A program made the position numbers and the translations under genes. Positions 22,782 through 38,864 of a stretch of 60,000 nt of DNA are shown here, piece by piece (the first letter of the stretch is position 1; each line of letters begins with the position of its first letter). The notes below the pieces were generated by a model that was given only the letters and a program-made list of their open reading frames with translations, ran no database searches and was not told where the DNA came from. Source of the stretch: Polytrichum commune. Its lineage: Eukaryota; Streptophyta; Polytrichopsida; Polytrichales; Polytrichaceae. The stretch covers positions 16,948,527-17,008,526 of the forward strand of contig OX485808.1 of assembly GCA_950295325.1 (NCBI GenBank). The letters are read 5' to 3'.

Positions 22782-24250
22782 GTTCATAAATATAACCATG
22801 TAAGACCCATCTAAGGGAGAGGGTGCTAAACCCAACACCTCACCCAAATTAAACCAACACCTATAAACATCTCCCAATTGCCAACACTCTACTACCTTGA
22901 ATTGTTCCCCATGGTGTAGGAGTGGGCAGGTGCACGAAGCGATGGTTTTAGGTGTCATTAGTGGCGCCACCTCATAGTGGCCTCAATTACCTCCACGTAG
23001 GGTAGGTAACGGGCTCCACTCTATCTTGGGTTGGTTCAAAGTGTGTTTAGGGTGGCTTGTCAATGCCTATTCTAGCCATTATATTCACGGGGATGTGGGG
23101 ACGGTTCTAGCCATTCTATTCACGAAAGCCAAGAAGGTAGGCCTACAAAGCACAACGGGGGTTGGTACCCAGGATGCAAGGTGACGGTTTAACAAGCGAA
23201 TTGGGTGGGATCATGGTGGTGGCCACGTGGCTTTGGATGCCATTACTAGACAGGGCTATGATCTAGCTTGGGGTCTAGTACCCATCTATGTTGTGTTGGT
23301 TCTAGACAATGAAGGTGGGGGTCCTCCTCATATGTGAGTTCATCATAGACGGGACCTAAAGATTGGTTTAAGGAAGCTAGTGGTTTTGACTTTGAATATT
23401 CATCAAATATTCAATCGAGGCTAGATTTACTCTTATGTTTAAGCCAAAGGTTCGTATGAGAATTTATTTTATATTTTATATCAACTACATAGCCATATGT
23501 ATGTGCAATAGCTTAAAGTGTTGCAGACCTTGGATAGCTAACTAAGTGGGCAACTATTTAGCTAGCTAAAAGATTTGACTAGCTAAATCTACATAAAAAT
23601 ACGGTGCCTCAAAAGAATAGCTAGCTAAAACTAAGTGCTATAATTCGGGTGAGGAAGTCAGCTACCTGGAATATGTAATATACATTAAACAAACCCGGAC
23701 TTGTTGAAGTAGCGAAGTTTTTGAAATCGAACATGAACTTGATTCCTAATAATACAACAAATGTCGCATAATCTTCAATTTGGAACACCTTGATTCCATC
23801 TCATCCTGAATTGTCACATGACATTGATAATGAAATTGAAGATGATGATGATGATAATGACGATGATAATGAAGATGATGATCTATCACCGGTGCTAGTC
23901 GAAAGTGAGGAAGCCGATTATACATGTTGACTTTAAGCCTTTTAATTTCCTTGTGCAACAACATGAAAAATACATAGCCAACCGAGAGCAATGCAACTGG
24001 TTGTATATTGTTTGGTTTTGTTTGAATGGATTTCTCTTCGGTGTGTTCATGTCACACAACTTTTTAGCTACTTGGAGCCGAGTGAAAATAAGACTTCCGG
24101 AAAAGTTAGCTAGCTAAAGCTAAGTGACAAATAAGGACTTGGGAAACTTATAGGCCACCCACACATACTATTGGTGGACAGCAGTGAACGGGTGAACTCC
24201 GTTCACTACCACCAGTAAGTGTGGGCGAGAACCAGGGAGAACAAGTGGTT
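22782..24250. other. No gene recognised
   Basis: No convincing coding region. A GAT-rich microsatellite lies at about 23835-23885. A short inverted repeat (CCCACACATACT... with ...AGTGTGGG) lies at about 24155-24230. Confidence 0.4.
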
Positions 24251-24746
24251 AGTTACAGATGAACTGGTTGATTTTGAGAAATAACCCAGTTGAAGTTTGA
24301 GACTTTAGGAGAATTTGGTACCTAAAGTTACAAAGATGCACTGGTTTATTTTGAGAAGTAACTCGGTTGAAGTTCGAGACTTCACGATCATTTGGTACCT
24401 AAAGTTACAAATATGAATCGGTGAGTTTGAGAAATAACCCAGTTGAAGTTTAGACTTCACGATAATTTTGTACTTTAAGTTACAAAGATGAACCGGTGAG
24501 TTTGAGAAATAGCATGGTTGAAGTTCGAGACTTCACGATAACTTTGTACTTTAAGTTAAAAAGATGAACTGGTGAGTTTGAGAAATAACCCGGTTGAAGT
24601 TCGAGACTTCACGATAATTTGTACTTTAAGTTACAAAGATGAACCGGTGAGTTTAAGAAATAACCTGCTTGAAGCTTGAGACTTCACGATAATTTTGTAC
24701 CTTAAGTTACAAATATGAACTGGTGAATTTGAGAAATAACTGGTTG
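24251..24746. repeat. 76-bp minisatellite, about 6.5 copies
   Basis: Unit starts (AGTTACA...) lie at 24251, 24326, 24403, 24478, 24554, 24630 and 24705, so the period is 75-77 bp. Each unit contains GAGAAATAAC and usually GAGACTTCACGAT. There are no spacers, so this is not a CRISPR array. Confidence 0.9.
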
Positions 24747-25936
24747 AACAATACCTCACAAAACTTATCAAGCGTTCTAGAGGAATATAGAGAATGTAAC
24801 TCAAATTAATAAAGAAAAACCGAAAGTTCATGCAACGTGTAACCAATCGGACTTGGAAAGAATAGAATTTTAACCGATCATGCCAAAAAACTCTCTGTGG
24901 ACAATTAGTCAAATATGATATTTAGTGTGACTTACTATTTGGATTTACAAGGTGCTATATCCTTTTACTAATGAGACAATTTTATACCAAGTAAAGTTGT
25001 CAATTTTTTAAAATGTCCAAACTAACAATTTAACATTTGTTGGTAAAATATGAGACGTACAGTAAATAAATATAGCATTGTGTAATTCCACATACTAAGC
25101 TTTGCCTAAATATCATATTTAGTGTAGTTATAGAGAGATATGAAGTCGTGGCCTCTATGTAGACTCACTCATTGCGAAGGTGAAAACGTAGCGATTTATC
25201 TTGCTTGAAATTATCCAGAAGTGAGAAATTATCTCGTTTAATATTATGTAGTAGTGCGGAATTATCTTGCTCGAAATTATCTAATAGTGCGAAATTATCT
25301 CGCTCGAGATTTTCTAAAAGTACGAAATTATCCGACGTGTGAAATTACCGATTGCAATAGCGAACGAGCGAGTGGCAGGACCGATGCGACCAATCGCTAC
25401 CACTACTATAAAATGATAACAAAAATTCAACCATGCTGGTGGGAGTTGCTGACTGACCTCACCGCCAGTAGGTGTGGGGAGGCTATTAGCTAGCTGGTGC
25501 TAGTTGGCCATAGTTGGCCAAGATTTGAAGTGTTGGTTTAAGGACCCTCTAGCTTACCTTACTGGCGAAACCTTCACCAATGTCAATAAGCTCTATTTTG
25601 CTTTGGCAGAATAGCCGACACACTGGAAGTGTGGCGTTGACTTAATTGAAGCTGAGTTTGGGAGAGTCAAGTTGACACCACTGTCCAAGGAGATTTTTGA
25701 GCATAATCGGTTGAGATTCTAGTGTTTCCAAGTCCAACCGGTGACATGGTACAATCTTTCGGTTTTTCTTCATTCATTTCAGATAAATTCCATAGATTCC
25801 TCTAAAATGATCGGTAATTTTCCTGCAGTCTGGAGCTTCAACCTCTTGATTCTCAAACTCAACCGGTGCATCTGTAACCACCGGTGGGTTCGACCCGTTC
25901 ATAGCTTGACAATCTGGAGAATTTCCCAATGAAGAG
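24747..25936. other. No gene; contains a 33-bp minisatellite
   Basis: Intergenic DNA. TTTAGTGT-type palindrome remnants occur near 24912 and 25106-25127. A 33-bp tandem repeat is listed separately. Nothing else recognisable. Confidence 0.4.
25221..25352. repeat. 33-bp minisatellite, four copies
   Basis: Units starting GTGAGAAATT, GTGCGGAATT, GTGCGAAATT and GTACGAAATT lie exactly 33 bp apart (25221, 25254, 25287, 25320). Each has an internal half-repeat around GAAATTATCT. Confidence 0.85.
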
Positions 25937-27605
25937 GGTTCTCCTGGGGTTGTGCAGTGATGAGTCTTCTGGGGACTTGCTCTGAGGCTTCTAGGGTTTG
26001 TGGGCGTCAAGAGTTACACGGTTGATCGACTGCTGGTCTTCTGCCTGTAGCCTGCATAAGTAATGCTTCACTTTCTGTCATCAGATTGCAAGAGATTGTG
26101 GGAATTCTAAGTTAGTGCAGTGTTCGTCATGTGTTTCCATCGTCCTCCTCAGATCAGGCCGGCAGTGAAGCTGTGACGAAGGATCCGTGAATAGAGCGTT
26201 GCTGGCCTGAGATGATTGGCAAGTAAAAGTTAGTACGAACTAGAAGACGATACTCTAGGAACCAAGTGCAGGTTGCAGAGCCAGACATTATTCCTGATTT
26301 GCCAAGTCAGGAAGTGTTGAGACCTCCGAGGCTGTGGTTCTTGTAGGTATTTCGAAACTACCTGTCGAGATTGTGAGATTCTTCCTTTTATGTGTTGCAG
26401 GAGCTCTTGCTGTGTGTTGTGTTAGCTAGGTTCAAGTTCCTCAGGATGTTTGGCTGGGTTTGTCGGTATGAAGGGACAATTACCAGAGACACATCTTGAA
26501 GTAGTTCTTGGAAGGTGGTCCTTCAAAACTTTGTTAGAGTGTAAGTTGATAGATTTGTACGACGCTGGCAACATTTATTCTCCTCTTAAACTCTTAACGG
26601 GTTCGGAGATTCAGTTCTCGCGTTGCGGAGGTAAAATTTCAGGGTTCTCACGTGCGAACTGTTTGTTGGAGTTGCTAGATCACTGTAATGGAGGGGGCTG
26701 TGGAGGGAATATTTTCAAGTTTACTAGCTCATAGAGGGATGGATGCTGGCTGGATGGATGCAGGGGGTGAAGCCTGGGCCTTTGGTGAACACGAAAGAGT
26801 GAGATCTTGAAGGCGGCCGTGCAGGATCTCTGGTGAGGTTGTTAAATATTCGTTTGGTTCATGCCGAGATCGGGTGTGCATCCTTTGAGCCTGGTGTAAG
26901 AAGTCGAGCATGGTGATCATGGCAGAGTCGGAGGACAGGGCTGGCCGCGAAAGGTGGGTGCAACTTGTGAGAAGATAGGGTGTAGACAGGTTATAGTTGA
27001 CATCTTCTGACTTACACTGGCAACCCTTCTTCATATCGCCCCGTCGCCAAATCAGAGCCTAAAGTTCATCAGCTCGGGTTGTATCTAATACAGAGATAGG
27101 AGGTGCTACTGCTGAAAGTGGTGCATCTACCCTGATCCTAGATGTTGGAAGATAGGTGATGATTTATAGGGCCTCTGTGTTGAAACATGTATTATGAATA
27201 TGATTGATAACCAATAATTGTGATCGATCATCTGGATTGAGTACAGAAGAGTGGAGTGGGTTCAGGTATTCAAGGGTGCAATCGGCTTTGTGAGGTATGT
27301 AATGTGTGCACATGACTTGAGGAAGCAATTTATATGTTTCTTTTGAATTGCATGTTGTTTCCTTCTGCTTCCGAGGCGAAGCGATCCTTGGGAGTCTTTC
27401 TCATTATACAGATTGGCGATGTTGGTGAAATAGGACTTGTGAATCAAGCAAATCAATGTGCAGTTATTCTGAAGGACTCCGTTGCATAATGAGTAAACAT
27501 GGAGATGTTGTATCGATTCGTGCATGATTGTGCGTGAGATGTTAAAACTTCTGGTATTCCTGATTTCTGGAATATTTATTCCTTCTGTATCCATCATTAT
27601 GGCAG
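25937..27605 (+). other. 5' leader of TNL copy C, with TIR exon deleted
   Basis: Diverged counterpart of the A and B leaders. At 27260/27261 the sequence jumps from the part corresponding to 4642 in copy A to the part corresponding to 5479, deleting about 836 bp that include almost the whole TIR exon. Only the last codons of the TIR exon, its donor and the following intron remain. A plus-strand open frame at 26450-26734 (94 codons) is open only in this copy; in A and B it is closed by a TGA. The 101-codon minus-strand frame (26729-27034) is still open. Confidence 0.6.
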
Positions 27606-30600
27606 ATTCTCGAGGGAATGTTTGAGGCTACTACCAATGGTAATACACAAGGTGTGCAAATCCTGGGATTATATGGCATGGGCGGTGTGGGAAAGACAAC
27701 GATGTGTAAAGCCCTTTGCAATCACTTTCAATACGGATTTCAAGGAAGGGTGTGCCATGTGGAGCTTGGACCACGTGAGAAGTATCTGGACCTGCAAAAG
27801 AAGGTCCTGAAGAAACTGACAAATTTAGGGGATCAGGCATTGCAGAACATTACGGATTCAGATGAGGTACGTTAGCAGAAATTGGTGTGGCAGAGTTGTA
27901 GATTGAAATTGAAAAAATAGCTGAGGCTCATCTAGATTATGATCTGTTTCGTTGGCTCCCAAAGAAACTTGATTATTCAGAAGTAGTAATCCTCTCCTAC
28001 GTCAAAATTATCTAGGAAAAGTGGAAGAAAAGAATGGAATCCGCATGATGACAGAAGTGAAGTATTTCTTCGCTACATGGCTGAAGGGCAAAGTTCTGGT
28101 TGCACCATTGCGAAGGAGAACCCCTCTTGATAAGGGGAGCTCTCTTGTATGAGTGGACACGATTATCTTCCATTTGTGATGCAATCAAGTGTGTTGGTGA
28201 CTAACTTACTTGGGAGTCGTATTCCCAGGTTGTTAAAGATCACATGCCGGGTCAAGTTCACGTGCAAGTGGAACTTCCTCCCTGTGATTCACATGGTCAA
28301 ATGCACAGACAATCAATCAGTTAATTACTTTCTATGTCTGCAATTCTATTGACCTTGTTTTTGTTAAATGCTATTAAAAATAATTAGGAATAGATGAGTA
28401 AGAACTTAAACTGTTCATGGCATGCAGTGTAGACGTTAGTTAAAGACCAAAGGGTTTTGAATAGAAGACCAATTGACCAAATTACGTAAACCTAAGTGAA
28501 GTGGTAACACCATTGGTGAAGTATAGGGGATTGGGAACACCACTTAGCATCGTGTAAGAGACCACATTGAGGAAGGGGAGAGTTATATGCTAACCCTTGA
28601 TGTGTGTCTTCCACGATGTGAGAAGGTCCATGAGCTTCATCTTGGTTAGGCAGTTTTTTACTCCTCATTCCTTCTTGTGTGTATGGTGGCATTCTTTCAT
28701 ACCACATATTATGGGTTCCAATTATTCCCACCCACGCAAACCCCTCATAAAATGAAATGTTTGGACTCCAGGCGATGGTTACATTATGGAGGCATCCACA
28801 ATGATGTGGGATTTAATGGAAGTTGAACATTATGGTGGTGGAATAAGCCACCAAAGTTGTGGTGCTAGGAAAGACCAAGCAATGGTGTGGGGCAGTTGAG
28901 CTGTGCGTAATTTGTGAATTTTTTAGCCGGATTTCGTTGAGGGTTGAGTCCTACCTAGTTGGTTAATTTTCTCTGTGATAGGGAGCATGAAAGGAATGAG
29001 GCTAGAAGTTGGGACTCCTTGTATCAAGTGTTTAGTGCTCTTAAATGATGAAGGCATGATGGGGCACAATAGCACTTGAAGGCAGTCTGGTTGAAGCTGG
29101 CTGTGTATGAGAAGTCAGGGGGATTTCATTCTTCAATTAGAACTCACACGAGATACGTATGTTATCCTGCACATAACATGTTCTATACTGATCCCATATG
29201 AATTTTGAAGAGAAAAGTTTGTTGCATGATGGAAATCTCCAAGAGTAAATCCTAGATTGGGGTGTGGGTTGCTTCGAATCTAATAGGTACTCCTGGATAT
29301 GGAACAGAAACGAGCCAATCCTTGGTTGTTTGTTATGACAGGCCCAGTTGCAGTTGAAGAGCCGGATGAGAGGACAAGATGTGTTCTTAGCTGTGGATAA
29401 TGTGGAGGATGCTGAATCTTCTCGCGAACAAGCGCGAGATTTGCTCAAATGCACCTTCAGTGCGGGAAGCAAGGTGCTGGTCACAGGTAGAAGCTCTATA
29501 GTTGTGAAGAATGTGCTTGGACGGGATGAGGGTTTTTTTTGTAAGCCTGTTCCAGACGTGTATGCTAATGAAGCTTTATCAATATTTCACTTTCAGCAGA
29601 GGAGGAATCTGTTGTGGTGAAATGCGTGAACCAGGCGTGCTTTTCAGGAAAGTATCATCCGTTGGCCCTAAGAGCGTTGGGTTCTTATTACAATGATGTG
29701 GACGCTCAAAATCCCTTGGCTTGGCAGAATCACCTGAATGATATCAATAAGTTTCAACCATGTCGACAATCTGAATGTGGAACTATGTTTCAGATCCTTG
29801 GGTTGGGGTTTGGCACGTTGTCCAAGGCAACGAAGTTGTTATTTCTGGATATGGCCCTTTTCATCCCCGGTCGCAGGTACGTCAACACTATAGAGTGGTT
29901 GTCAGCTATGCACGGGGAGGAGACTTCAACAATATGGCGGAAGGTGAGTTCCCCCTCAACAAGATGGTTAAATTACTTTCCATAAATTGAGAATGAAAAA
30001 CCAAGTTCGTGAAAATCAAGTGACAACACTTCAACCTGGTATTAATGAATTGTGCATACCAAGGTATTCCAGTAAATCTGCAAGGATTGTGGTAGATGGT
30101 AGAATGAAAGTGACTGTTGTATGTGGATGTTACACAACTCCACTGTTTTTGGTGTTGATATACTTGTTTTTCTTTCACAGCTCAAAAATATGGAGAGGAT
30201 GACTTATTTGAATGAAATTGGAGAAGACTTCCAAAGCATCACCGTCCATGACCTCTACAGGGAATTCGCAGAATGGCATGTTGCTCAAAGTAGTGAAGAG
30301 GATGCAAATAAAGCCACATGTATATACTACTTGGGTGGTAAAAGGCTTCCAAGCATGCTCAAGAAGGGGCGAGCTGGCAAATGTTGGGAAGAATTATCGA
30401 GGGTTTGTTTAGATGAGTTGAGTGGAGTGAATATTCTTCCACCGCACTCCAATGAGTGGGCAAATGTGGTTGTGCTCCGTCTTGAGAATTGCCCAGACTT
30501 AACCTCGCTCAATATACAGGGGATGGAATGTCTACAACATTTGCAGGTTGTGAGTTGTGAAAGGTTGGAGAAGCTTGGAGAGGGTGTTGAAGAAGTGTGC

Positions 30601-31251
30601 TTGCCTAGACTCCAATATCTCGTTCTCACGGATAACTATGTATTGAAGAACATACCCGGAAGTTGGCAGTGTGGGGAATTGGTACGCGTGAAAATTGAGG
30701 AATGTCCAAAGTTACTACTACAGTCCATGGACGTCAAGGCCTGTCCAAAGTTGGAATACCTATCTACGAAGATTTTATGTTGGACATGGCATATAGTATT
30801 GACCCAAAACTTGCAAGTGCTGACAATTTGTGATGCATTGAAAATACGCCGCAACTGCAAGAGTCGCAGTGAAGAGTATCCTAGAACGACGGTCTACGTG
30901 CAGCATCATGGGCCATATTTGAGATATCTTAAATTACATCATGTGTCCTTGATGAACTCCAAATTTTTGGACACTTTAAGTGGTCTTCAAGATCTGGATT
31001 TTATAGATGTGGCACTAATAGATGGAGATCTTAACTTGGAAGGTTGCATAAATTTGGAAAGACTCAGTATAGTACGCGGCAACGTGCATACTATCACTGG
31101 CTATGGGTTTATTCATCCCACTTTAATATGGGTTAAATTATCGAGGATGGAGCATTTACATTGTATTCCACCATTTATGCTGAAGCCGCTATATCCATTA
31201 ATGGTGGTAATAAGAGGATGTAGGAAAATAAATTGGAGGAAGTTGATCTAA
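27606..31251 (+). pseudogene. TNL copy C: NB-ARC-LRR without TIR, NB-ARC frameshifted
   Basis: Exons 27606-27866 (P-loop, canonical GMGGVGKTT), 29342-29943 (kinase-2 FLAVDNVE, RNBS-B VLVTGRSS, GLPL-like HPLALRALGS, RNBS-D-like LLFLDMALFIP) and 30181-31251 (MHD-like ITVHDLYREFAEWH, then about 300 residues of LRR with LPPHSNEWANVVVLRLENC and repeated CPxL/CxxL units, ending in a stop). The LRR exon is fully open and the longest of the three copies. A 34-bp deletion in the middle exon (near 29591, after ...LSIF) shifts the frame, giving a stop at 29620; the rest of that exon is open in the other frame. Together with loss of the TIR exon this makes copy C non-functional as a TNL, unless it is transcribed from within. 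It is convergent with PRMT1, 287 bp away. Confidence 0.8.
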
Positions 31252-31538
31252 GGTACTTTGTACGTGTAAAAACACCCTACTTAGGGTAATATAACGGAGC
31301 TGTCGTAGCATACATGGCTGGCAAGGAAAAAGTGCACATCAATGTGATTCGTCATAAAGACTACATCCTACTTATAGGAAGGTCTTGCTTTGTATATGGC
31401 CAAATAAATAAATGTTGCCAAATAAAGTAAATGATTGAACTTTGTAAACCACCACTACCATCTGCTAATCTACTTAAGAAGCTGCTGCAATGGTTCGGGT
31501 CCATTCGGGTCACAACACAAATTGGTAATGATCTTCAG

Positions 31539-35004
<3,466 letters not shown>

Positions 35005-36059
35005 AGGATTACAGCTACAGCAACAGACACAACTGCCTCTCCTCAAAAAACCCCGACGCTTAGGGTTTCCAAGCTCCCAAGCCTCTAGCACATTCGATAC
35101 TGCACCAAAAGAGCTCAAACTTCTCCACGCCTTTCCGGACACTGTCTCACGCCTCCAGATACATGGAACGCATGTGGCCGCGACGTGACGAAGTAGAGAG
35201 GAGCGCCACAAGGTGGCCGAAACCCTGATGTCTAAACCCCGGACGTTCACGAGTGCGAGGCCACGCGGAGGGCCTCCCACGAGAGAGAGATGGTCACCGG
35301 GCTCCATCGGTGATTATTAGGTTATTACCAGCGGGTACTGGTCATACCCGGTTTCCTACACGTTGATGTTGAGTGATGGTCAGTGGTGACCGGCTGGGGC
35401 TGGCGGCGCCGCCACCGTTGAGACTCTGATCTTTCTCCACAGTATCTGCTCAGCTTTGGTTGTGCCACGCAAACTAGATTGCCATTTGTTTTTGTTTTAT
35501 TTTGGTTAACCTTGTTATATATATTTAAGGTATGTGGGTGTTATCCTATTCATTTTTCATGCTCTCCAAATTCTACTAATTAGATTTACACAATGAAGCA
35601 TGTGTTGCATTAACAAATCTACGATGAAGCATCAGCAAAAATCGGATCGAAAATCGGACCTCCCCTTGTTCAGTTATGCATATTGGAAGTGAATGAATGT
35701 TGCTCTTTAAATTGGATGCATAGATCCTCCCAGTCGTGGACACTATTGAGTGTGGAGTAGTTAATAAAATTTGACGGCATAGTTCAATCTCTTTTAAGCA
35801 TGTGTTTTTATGGGTGTTTGTTATGGGAATCCTCGTTGAACCACACACTGATCGAATATAGGGCTCCGATTAAAGAAAAGTAATTACATACCACTCGCAT
35901 ACTTGATTAACATATTAAATATTCAGGTGGCGTGTCCTAACAAGACATTGGCATGGCATCACATGCCTTCTCCTTGCACCTTGTGTAAGTTAATGGCACA
36001 CTTTTGTGTGTTGGCGAAGTTAGCAAAAAATGCTACACCCTTCATGGTGTTTAGTGTCA
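35005..36059. other. PRMT1 upstream region, no further gene recognised
   Basis: The first about 300 bp upstream of the PRMT1 ATG stay open on the minus strand but have no conserved protein; probably 5' UTR and promoter. No defined promoter element is claimed. Beyond 35400 the sequence is AT-rich and unrecognised. Confidence 0.4.
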
Positions 36060-36670
36060 CACATATTTTGGGCGAAAAGGTCTAAACTAGATGCCTAGAG
36101 GTTTGAAATGTCACGTCCACTAATCGTCAACATAAGTTTATATTTTAAGTACTTATTTTTTACATTATGACATCTACCGTAGCACACTGGGACATTTGAG
36201 ATGATAGTTTTGCATTTTAGTATGCAAGAGGAAGATGTTTTTGACCATACCAACTATCATGTATCTACATTTTAGTATGTGAGAGGAAGTTGTTTTTGAC
36301 CTTACAAAATGTGATGTATTTACATTTTAGTATGCAAGAGGGAGATGTTTTTGACCATACCAATTGTCATGTGTTTACATTCTAGTATGCAAGAGAAAGA
36401 TATTATTGAGCATACCAATGCCAAGTGTCATTTGTGTGCACTTATAGTGAACTTGCAGACCAGTTCGTAACATATGCATACACCTCATAACACCATTGAA
36501 GATACTCATACCAAAACATTACCAAGCATGCTTGAACGCCAAGTGTCATAACATGACACTGATGATGAAGTTGCCGGCCATTAGTATAACCTAGCATACG
36601 TCTAAAATAAGGTAGTAACACTTTTGCACATGTGACATTAAATACCATAAACAATGTACGTTGATATGTG
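36060..36670. repeat. Interspersed repeat with 55-bp internal tandem units
   Basis: Related to 8221-8660. Inside it, four units beginning TTTTAGTATG (or a variant) start at 36215, 36270, 36325 and 36380, exactly 55 bp apart, each containing AGATGTTTTTGACC-like sequence. Confidence 0.75.
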
Positions 36671-38288
36671 GAATGAGGCCGCCTAGGCTTTACCCATGTT
36701 AATTACCTTGGGTCAAAACCATATTACAAAAACTTGTAATTTTGTTTATTCATTTGTATAACAACCACAACATGAAAATAAATGATACACCTATACTTGT
36801 AAAGATAAATCTTCAAAATGATGTAGGATGTCAATAAGTTAGTGTAGGGTAACCTAATTGCACAAATACTTTATATGACACAAATTGGAAGCCCTCCCCC
36901 TAAAAATTAAAATTAAAATATAAAAAATTAAACACACACACACACACACACACACACACGAAGGTATGCATAGACTTTCCCCATAACAAGTATTGCCAAA
37001 TGACACAATTGTATGGGAAGGTGGAATTTGAGGAAGGGGACTTGACCACCTCTCTATTTTTGAACCTCAAAATGGTTTTATTTTTATTTTTTAAATTGAT
37101 GTGCATAAACATGTTCATGTGAACCCACAACCTTCTTATTAGGTTTGCACCACTCTTATTTTCCATGATTGTATATTCTTAACATTTAAACCTTCCCTGT
37201 GTTTTATACATGTCTTGAGATTCTTTTTATTTTTATGGTATGAAGGTCAATCAATCTAGTCATGAAACATTTAGGATGAATAAATCAATGACGGTGACAT
37301 TCCAACTTGCAATATTTGACAACAAGGCAATCTATCTCTTTCATGTATGGTCCCCCTACTTTGCATAGAAGCGCTCGACCAACTATCTATTTATCTCTAT
37401 ATATGTTACTATATCATTAAAGGTCTAGTGAATCAAAGCAAACACACACTATGGTCCTACCTAGATGACTCCTACGGAAATTATATAATTTCATAAATTA
37501 AAAAAAAAATCCAAGAATCATGTTCTCAAAAACATAAAATCTAACATGGTAAATATGTAGAAATGTCTATTTTCAAGTTAGTCAAAATCTGCAATTTGGA
37601 AAACAAATACGAAACCGCCTTGGTAGGATGGTCTTTGTCCTCACAAACAATGGGAATGTATATAAAAATTGTTGCAAGGAAACGTCATTTTGAAAAGGGG
37701 GTTATTAAGTCGAGCACACACTAGTTAAAACGGCCACGATAAATATGTAAGGTGTTGACTAGGCTTTAGCTTGTCATCCAAGTTGATCAGGGTTATTAAT
37801 TTCAAAGCAAACTTGATACCTTGCTCCTCTTCATGTCATTTTTAACAAACTACGTGGTCAACTTAGCTATCTCCTAAACGAAAATGTAGATGTTTGGTAT
37901 GGATGTAAGCTTATGTACTATAAAAACGAAACACAACGAAACCTCAAAAAAAACTTCCAATAGCAAATTAGTTGGCTTTGGGCCTATAGCCCACGACGTT
38001 CACCCCCAACATACACCCATGCTAACCTTTGTAACAATCAAAAAGCATCGCAACTTTGTTATTGTAGTACATACAACTTGGTGTTGAAAAAATGGTGGCG
38101 ATCCAAAGAGAAGTTCGGTGTTGGAAGTATTCCCCACAATGGTATATGAATATGAGTTGTAGAATGTCTAGAGGACAAATTCAAAGAGGACATGGGCATT
38201 AAGAGAACTAATCAAGGAAATGAAACATCCAAATAGTGTGTATTATTATGGACTCAGGTTTTGTGTGCTTATCAAAGTGGGAATGTGA
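36671..38288. other. No gene recognised; AC microsatellite
   Basis: A dinucleotide AC run lies at 36931-36959. Other open frames are short and unconvincing. Confidence 0.4.
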
Positions 38289-38864
38289 GGGCCACTTCAC
38301 ACTATGGCCGAAGGTCGAGAGGTTGTCAATTTCTATCAATCAGATTGTAAGAAACCAAGAACTCTGCCTCTCGACCCTTCACACTACAGGCCAAAGTCCA
38401 AAGGCCATCGCTCTCCAAAATGCCTACATGGCAGTACTTTTTGACCAAGGCTACAGACTCTCGAAGGAAGTTCTGGTCGGATAGGACTGGAAACCCAAAC
38501 TAGGGTCGAGAGGAAGTTGATTTTTTTTCCATATAAAAATAAAAAATTGACAAGATCTTGGTTGTTATATTAGAGGGGTTGTTCTGAGCAGGGAATCAAG
38601 TGGTATGGGTTTGGGCTTTGGGCCTGGCCTTTGGAGTCTTCACACTATGGCCCGTCTAAGTCGAGAGGTTGTGAGAGTTCATGGCCACAGGTTTGGACTT
38701 TGGGCATGGCTTTTAATTTGGAGGCTTCACACTATGCCCAGCTGAAGGCTCCAATTCCTTTATTTTATTGGCTATTCTCAACCCATTTATTTGGACTCCT
38801 AACAAAGTTTGGCCATTCAATCCCACGGCCTCTCGACTTGAACAACCATAGTGTGAAGGGGCCC
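38289..38864. mobile_element. Small MITE related to the Harbinger-like family
   Basis: A 576-bp element with termini GGGCCACTTCACACTATGG and, inverted, GGGCCCCTTCACACTATGG (one mismatch in 19). The pattern matches the GGGCCGGTTTACACTATGG termini at 9756 and 21679. The flanks are TGA and TAA, one base short of a perfect 3-bp duplication. CTTCACACTATG recurs internally near 38639 and 38713. Non-coding. Confidence 0.65.

Noticed and set aside
24251-24746. CRISPR-like repeat array
   Set aside because: Units of 75-77 bp follow each other directly without unique spacers, and the genome is eukaryotic.
24152-25500. A single large element bounded by imperfect CCCACAC/GTGTGGG ends
   Set aside because: The ends match only partly and no target duplication was found; the two minisatellites inside are described separately.
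25880-25905. tRNA T-arm-like GGTTCGACCC
   Set aside because: No acceptor, D or anticodon stems can be built around it.
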